The translations under genes were made by a program, and so were the position numbers. Shown here piece after piece: positions 42,421 through 44,793 of a stretch of 44,793 bases of DNA (within the stretch, counting starts at the first letter, position 1; the number at the start of each line of letters is the position of its first letter). The notes under the pieces are model-generated. The model had not been told where the DNA came from. It ran no database searches and was given only the letters and a program-made list of their open reading frames with translations. Origin of the DNA: Ruminococcaceae bacterium UBA5295 (GTDB lineage: Bacteria; Bacillota; Clostridia; Oscillospirales; Acutalibacteraceae); the NCBI GenBank assembly GCA_002411365.1, contig DHSD01000003.1:9538-54330 (forward strand), given 5' to 3'.

Positions 42421-43693
42421 ATAAATCAGTCCCTTCTGTTACGACTTGATCATAAGGTTTTACTGTACTATCTGTAAGCAAGCTGCCTTCATCCGGCAGC
42501 GGATTGCATATAACATAGCTGCTGGTGCTAAACTCCGGTATAATTTGCCGGAAATTCAGCTGGTTGGCACGCAGGACATAAACGCCTTCAACATCTTTTG
42601 TCTCTGAAACTTTTTTGCCTGAAGAATTTTCTACCTTTTTCGTCATCTTTTTATAATGTATAGCCTGCTGGCTTACTTTAAGGCCCGTGTACTTCTTAAG
42701 CGATATCTCGGCGATTCCGGAGCGTATCTCAGCCAAAGCTGAATCCATCCCCTCGCACCTCAACGCAACGGCGCCCTCGGAATTTTGGTCTGGCTGATTG
42801 ACGGCAGCAACAGTAGCCTGGACCGGCGAGCTCGAAACGAATGGAAAACGAATCGAAACAGTATCATCCGGGTCAAGCTGTTTGAATCCTGTCAACTGGT
42901 CAGGTTTAAGTATACAGACAACATACCACTCGAAATCGCGGCTGATTTTTCCAATGGTACCCTGGATGGGAGAAGGCTCCAGCTTCTGAAGCTTTCTTAT
43001 ATCGCTGCACGTGATTGAGCGCACTTTGGAGATATCATAGGCATTTTCAAGCCCGTCAGTCGACTGAATAAAATATCCTGCTTCCGGCGAGGTTACAGAG
43101 CCGATCGGATTTCCGGCTGCTGAGGCAAGCGACTGCCTCAGCGCCTTAAGTGACGCGATGCGCACATTAAAATTCTTCACCTGCCCTGTCCCTATCTGCC
43201 TTTCATTTATAAGGTTGAGAAGCGTATTCTTTTCATCATAAACCTTCTCCGAGTCTCCAGAGCGCATATCAGTGAGCATGTCCATAAGCTTAAGCCATAT
43301 GCGCTTGTTTGCGTTGTCTGCGCCAAACGAATATGTACTGCCCGGCAGCTGCAGGCTTTGCAGCTGCGCAATGGCCTGGTCTGTTTCCTGTACCTGATGA
43401 TGAGCGGAAATTTGCGACTCGTCGCTGTAAATGTGGGCAATAACACTGCCCTTTGAAATCTTGCCGCCAGAGTTGGCAACATAGTCCGCCGCACCCTTCA
43501 TGCCAGACTTTAAAACGATTTCATGCCGCAGTGCCACAACAGAAGTTTCAACTGAGTTTGAGGCCGTAAAATAAGACACCTGCTCCGTTTTAACCGAAGA
43601 GTGGTGGTAACGGTAAACCTGATAGCCAACATAAAGCAGCAGTAAAAAAGCTATCAAAAATGAGGCAGTCCTTTTTACAGCCGAGCCGTTCAT
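42398..43693 (-). CDS. HlyD-like membrane-anchored adaptor protein of unknown role
   Basis: 431 residues: a short N-terminus, one membrane segment (about 8-24), then an extracellular HlyD-like architecture. A biotinyl-lipoyl-like strand set (ALRHEIVLKSGMKGAADYVANSGGKISKGSVIAHIYSDE) is followed by a helical hairpin (about 90-190) and returning beta domains (GYFIQSTDGLENAYD, SIRFPFVSSSPVQATVAAV). This is the plan of periplasmic adaptor proteins of ABC exporters, but no transporter gene is near. ATG 43693 lies after AAGGGTGG and overlaps the miaA stop (ATGA). I do not know a characterised homologue. Confidence 0.72.
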   Translation of the reverse strand: MNGSAVKRTASFLIAFLLLLYVGYQVYRYHHSSVKTEQVSYFTASNSVETSVVALRHEIVLKSGMKGAADYVANSGGKISKGSVIAHIYSDESQISAHHQVQETDQAIAQLQSLQLPGSTYSFGADNANKRIWLKLMDMLTDMRSGDSEKVYDEKNTLLNLINERQIGTGQVKNFNVRIASLKALRQSLASAAGNPIGSVTSPEAGYFIQSTDGLENAYDISKVRSITCSDIRKLQKLEPSPIQGTIGKISRDFEWYVVCILKPDQLTGFKQLDPDDTVSIRFPFVSSSPVQATVAAVNQPDQNSEGAVALRCEGMDSALAEIRSGIAEISLKKYTGLKVSQQAIHYKKMTKKVENSSGKKVSETKDVEGVYVLRANQLNFRQIIPEFSTSSYVICNPLPDEGSLLTDSTVKPYDQVVTEGTDLYDGKVIS

Positions 43694-44634
43694 ATTTTCC
43701 ACCCTTTTCCATCTATAATCTCAAAAGACTTTGCCGCAAGCCCTTCAAAATTTTGAAACTCATCGACAAAAAGCCATGTGATCCCGCTTTTATGCCTAAA
43801 CCATGTCAGCTGGCGCTTAGCGTAGCGGCGGCTGCTTCTCTTTACCGCTTCGACGGAATCCTCAAGTGAACACTCACCACGGAAATACGGAAAAAATTCT
43901 TTGTAGCCTATTGCCTGCGATGCTGTAGACGACCCAGGCAGATGGTACACTTGTTTTGCTTCATCGAGAAGCCCCCTGCCCATCATCATGTCAACACGGC
44001 TGTCAATTGCCTTATAAAGCTTATTCCTGTCACGGTACGCTAAGCCTATAACGGCACTGTCATACGCGGAAGGTGCCATTTTTGAGCGCCTGATTTGTTC
44101 CGTCATGGTAATACCGCTTTCACGGTATATTTCTATTGCGCGTGTCAGCCGCTTGACGTTGTTGCCGTCAATGCGTTCAGCCGACTCAGGATCAAAAGAG
44201 CGCAGTTCATCGACAAGCGTCTGCGGGCCTTCCTTTTCAGCCTTCTCTTTAAGCTGACGCCGCAGCGCGTCATTATGGCCCACCGGTGAAAAATTCAGAC
44301 CCGAAAGCAGTGAGCTCACATAAAGCCCCGTTCCTCCAACCAAGACCGGCAGCTTTTTCCGCGCGTAAATGCCGCATATACAGCTTGATGCCGCATCTAC
44401 ATAATCAGCTACACTGAATTGTCCGAGTGGGTCGAGAAAACCGATAAGGTGGTGCGGTACACCGCGCATTTCTTCCACAGTCGGCCGTGCTGTGCCTACG
44501 GAAAGTCCTTTATAAATCTGCATGGAATCAGCTGAAACGACCTCGCCGTTAAAGTGCAGCGCTATTTCAACGGCAAGGCGGGTTTTTCCTGTGGCCGTCG
44601 GCCCAATAACAGCGGCAACTGGGATTTCTGCCAT
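43690..44634 (-). CDS. miaA: tRNA dimethylallyltransferase
   Basis: Adds a dimethylallyl group to A37 of tRNAs that read codons beginning with U. The P-loop GPTATGKT is at 11-18, followed by VVSADSMQIYKGLSVGTARPT, GVPHHLIGFLDP and PVLVGGTGLYVSSLL. The C-terminal YAKRQLTWFRHKSGITW is also standard. The 314 residues match the family. It begins immediately after the mutL stop with no gap, and its stop overlaps the HlyD-like start by 4 bp. Hfq, often next in other bacteria, is absent. Confidence 0.96.
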   Translation of the reverse strand: MAEIPVAAVIGPTATGKTRLAVEIALHFNGEVVSADSMQIYKGLSVGTARPTVEEMRGVPHHLIGFLDPLGQFSVADYVDAASSCICGIYARKKLPVLVGGTGLYVSSLLSGLNFSPVGHNDALRRQLKEKAEKEGPQTLVDELRSFDPESAERIDGNNVKRLTRAIEIYRESGITMTEQIRRSKMAPSAYDSAVIGLAYRDRNKLYKAIDSRVDMMMGRGLLDEAKQVYHLPGSSTASQAIGYKEFFPYFRGECSLEDSVEAVKRSSRRYAKRQLTWFRHKSGITWLFVDEFQNFEGLAAKSFEIIDGKGWKI

Positions 44635-44793
44635 TTACTGTGTCCTCCCGAATTTGCGCTCAAGCTCCCTGCGCGGAAGCAGGTAACAGACAGGCCTGCC
44701 ATGCGGGCAGTACCTTATGTCCTCCTGCTCCACCTCATGCACGATGTGCATAAGCTCTTCCGGCGATGAGTGATCCCCGGCTTTAACCGCGGC
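44635..44793 (-). CDS. mutL: DNA mismatch repair protein MutL, C-terminal end (cut by window edge)
   Basis: Only the last 52 residues are in the window. They contain the regulatory-domain sequence RYCPHGRPVCYLL with the conserved CPHGRP motif of endonuclease-type MutL C-domains (metal site). The C-terminus ends RKFGRTQ. mutL directly preceding miaA is common in Firmicutes. mutS would be expected further upstream, outside the window. Confidence 0.9.
   Translation of the reverse strand, partial: AAVKAGDHSSPEELMHIVHEVEQEDIRYCPHGRPVCYLLPRRELERKFGRTQ

Noticed and set aside
1..44793. Prophage, insertion sequence or CRISPR array
   Set aside because: No integrase, transposase, terminal repeats or regular direct-repeat array was seen; almost all genes are core functions.

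Overview
This 44.8-kb window looks like chromosomal core DNA of an endospore-forming, strictly Gram-positive-type clostridium, most likely in the Oscillospirales/Ruminococcaceae neighbourhood. The sporulation genes spoIIGA, sigE, sigG, ylmC and CotF-type coat proteins point there, as do the divIVA/sepF division genes, a T-box leader, SD-led TTG/GTG starts, an archaeal-type PurO pathway branch and moderate GC content. The lineage is inferred from gene content only. I see no prophage, insertion sequence, CRISPR array or rRNA.

Layout. A partial tRNA (minus) lies at the left edge, followed by birA and a frameshifted secreted CAP protein (plus). The sporulation block spoIIGA-sigE and sigG-ylmC (plus) is split by an opposite-strand hdg-cca pair. 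Next come a large solitary RecQ-like helicase (minus) and a two-gene soluble fumarate-reductase-like pair (plus). The threonine operon hom-thrB-lysC and a class A PBP (minus) follow. A small BofC-like membrane protein (plus) diverges from the PBP. Then come two spore-coat genes, an orphan EndoA/MazF toxin, a lipoprotein, an AcpS-NnrD fusion and a small membrane protein (all minus). A T-box-controlled pheST, ireB and a small unknown gene run on plus. The purine operon purE-M-N-O-V-D runs on minus. The rest is also on minus: SPFH/NfeD, a ComEA-like protein, rluD, lspA, ileS, divIVA, sepF, yggS, a HlyD-like gene, miaA and the end of mutL.

How the genes fit together. SpoIIGA activates pro-sigma-E in the mother cell and sigma-G drives the late forespore, while coat proteins and a BofC-like protein belong to the same programme. 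The hom-thrB-lysC operon converts aspartate towards threonine. The pur operon makes late purine intermediates, with the usual bifunctional PurH replaced by a free AICAR formyltransferase plus a PurO-type IMP cyclohydrolase. The mutL-to-rluD stretch is a translation/division/envelope block. It contains the second half of the cluster that in Bacillus subtilis is continuous with spoIIG-sigG-ylm, so the ancestral cluster appears to have been broken and inverted here.

The most interesting items are the A7 frameshift in the Cys/Ser-rich CAP protein, the AcpS-NnrD fusion, the PurV+PurO split, the anchorless FrdAB-like pair, the solitary 1.1-kaa RecQ-like helicase with an unrecognised N-terminus, the toxin without its antitoxin, and a HlyD-like envelope gene translationally coupled to miaA and yggS.
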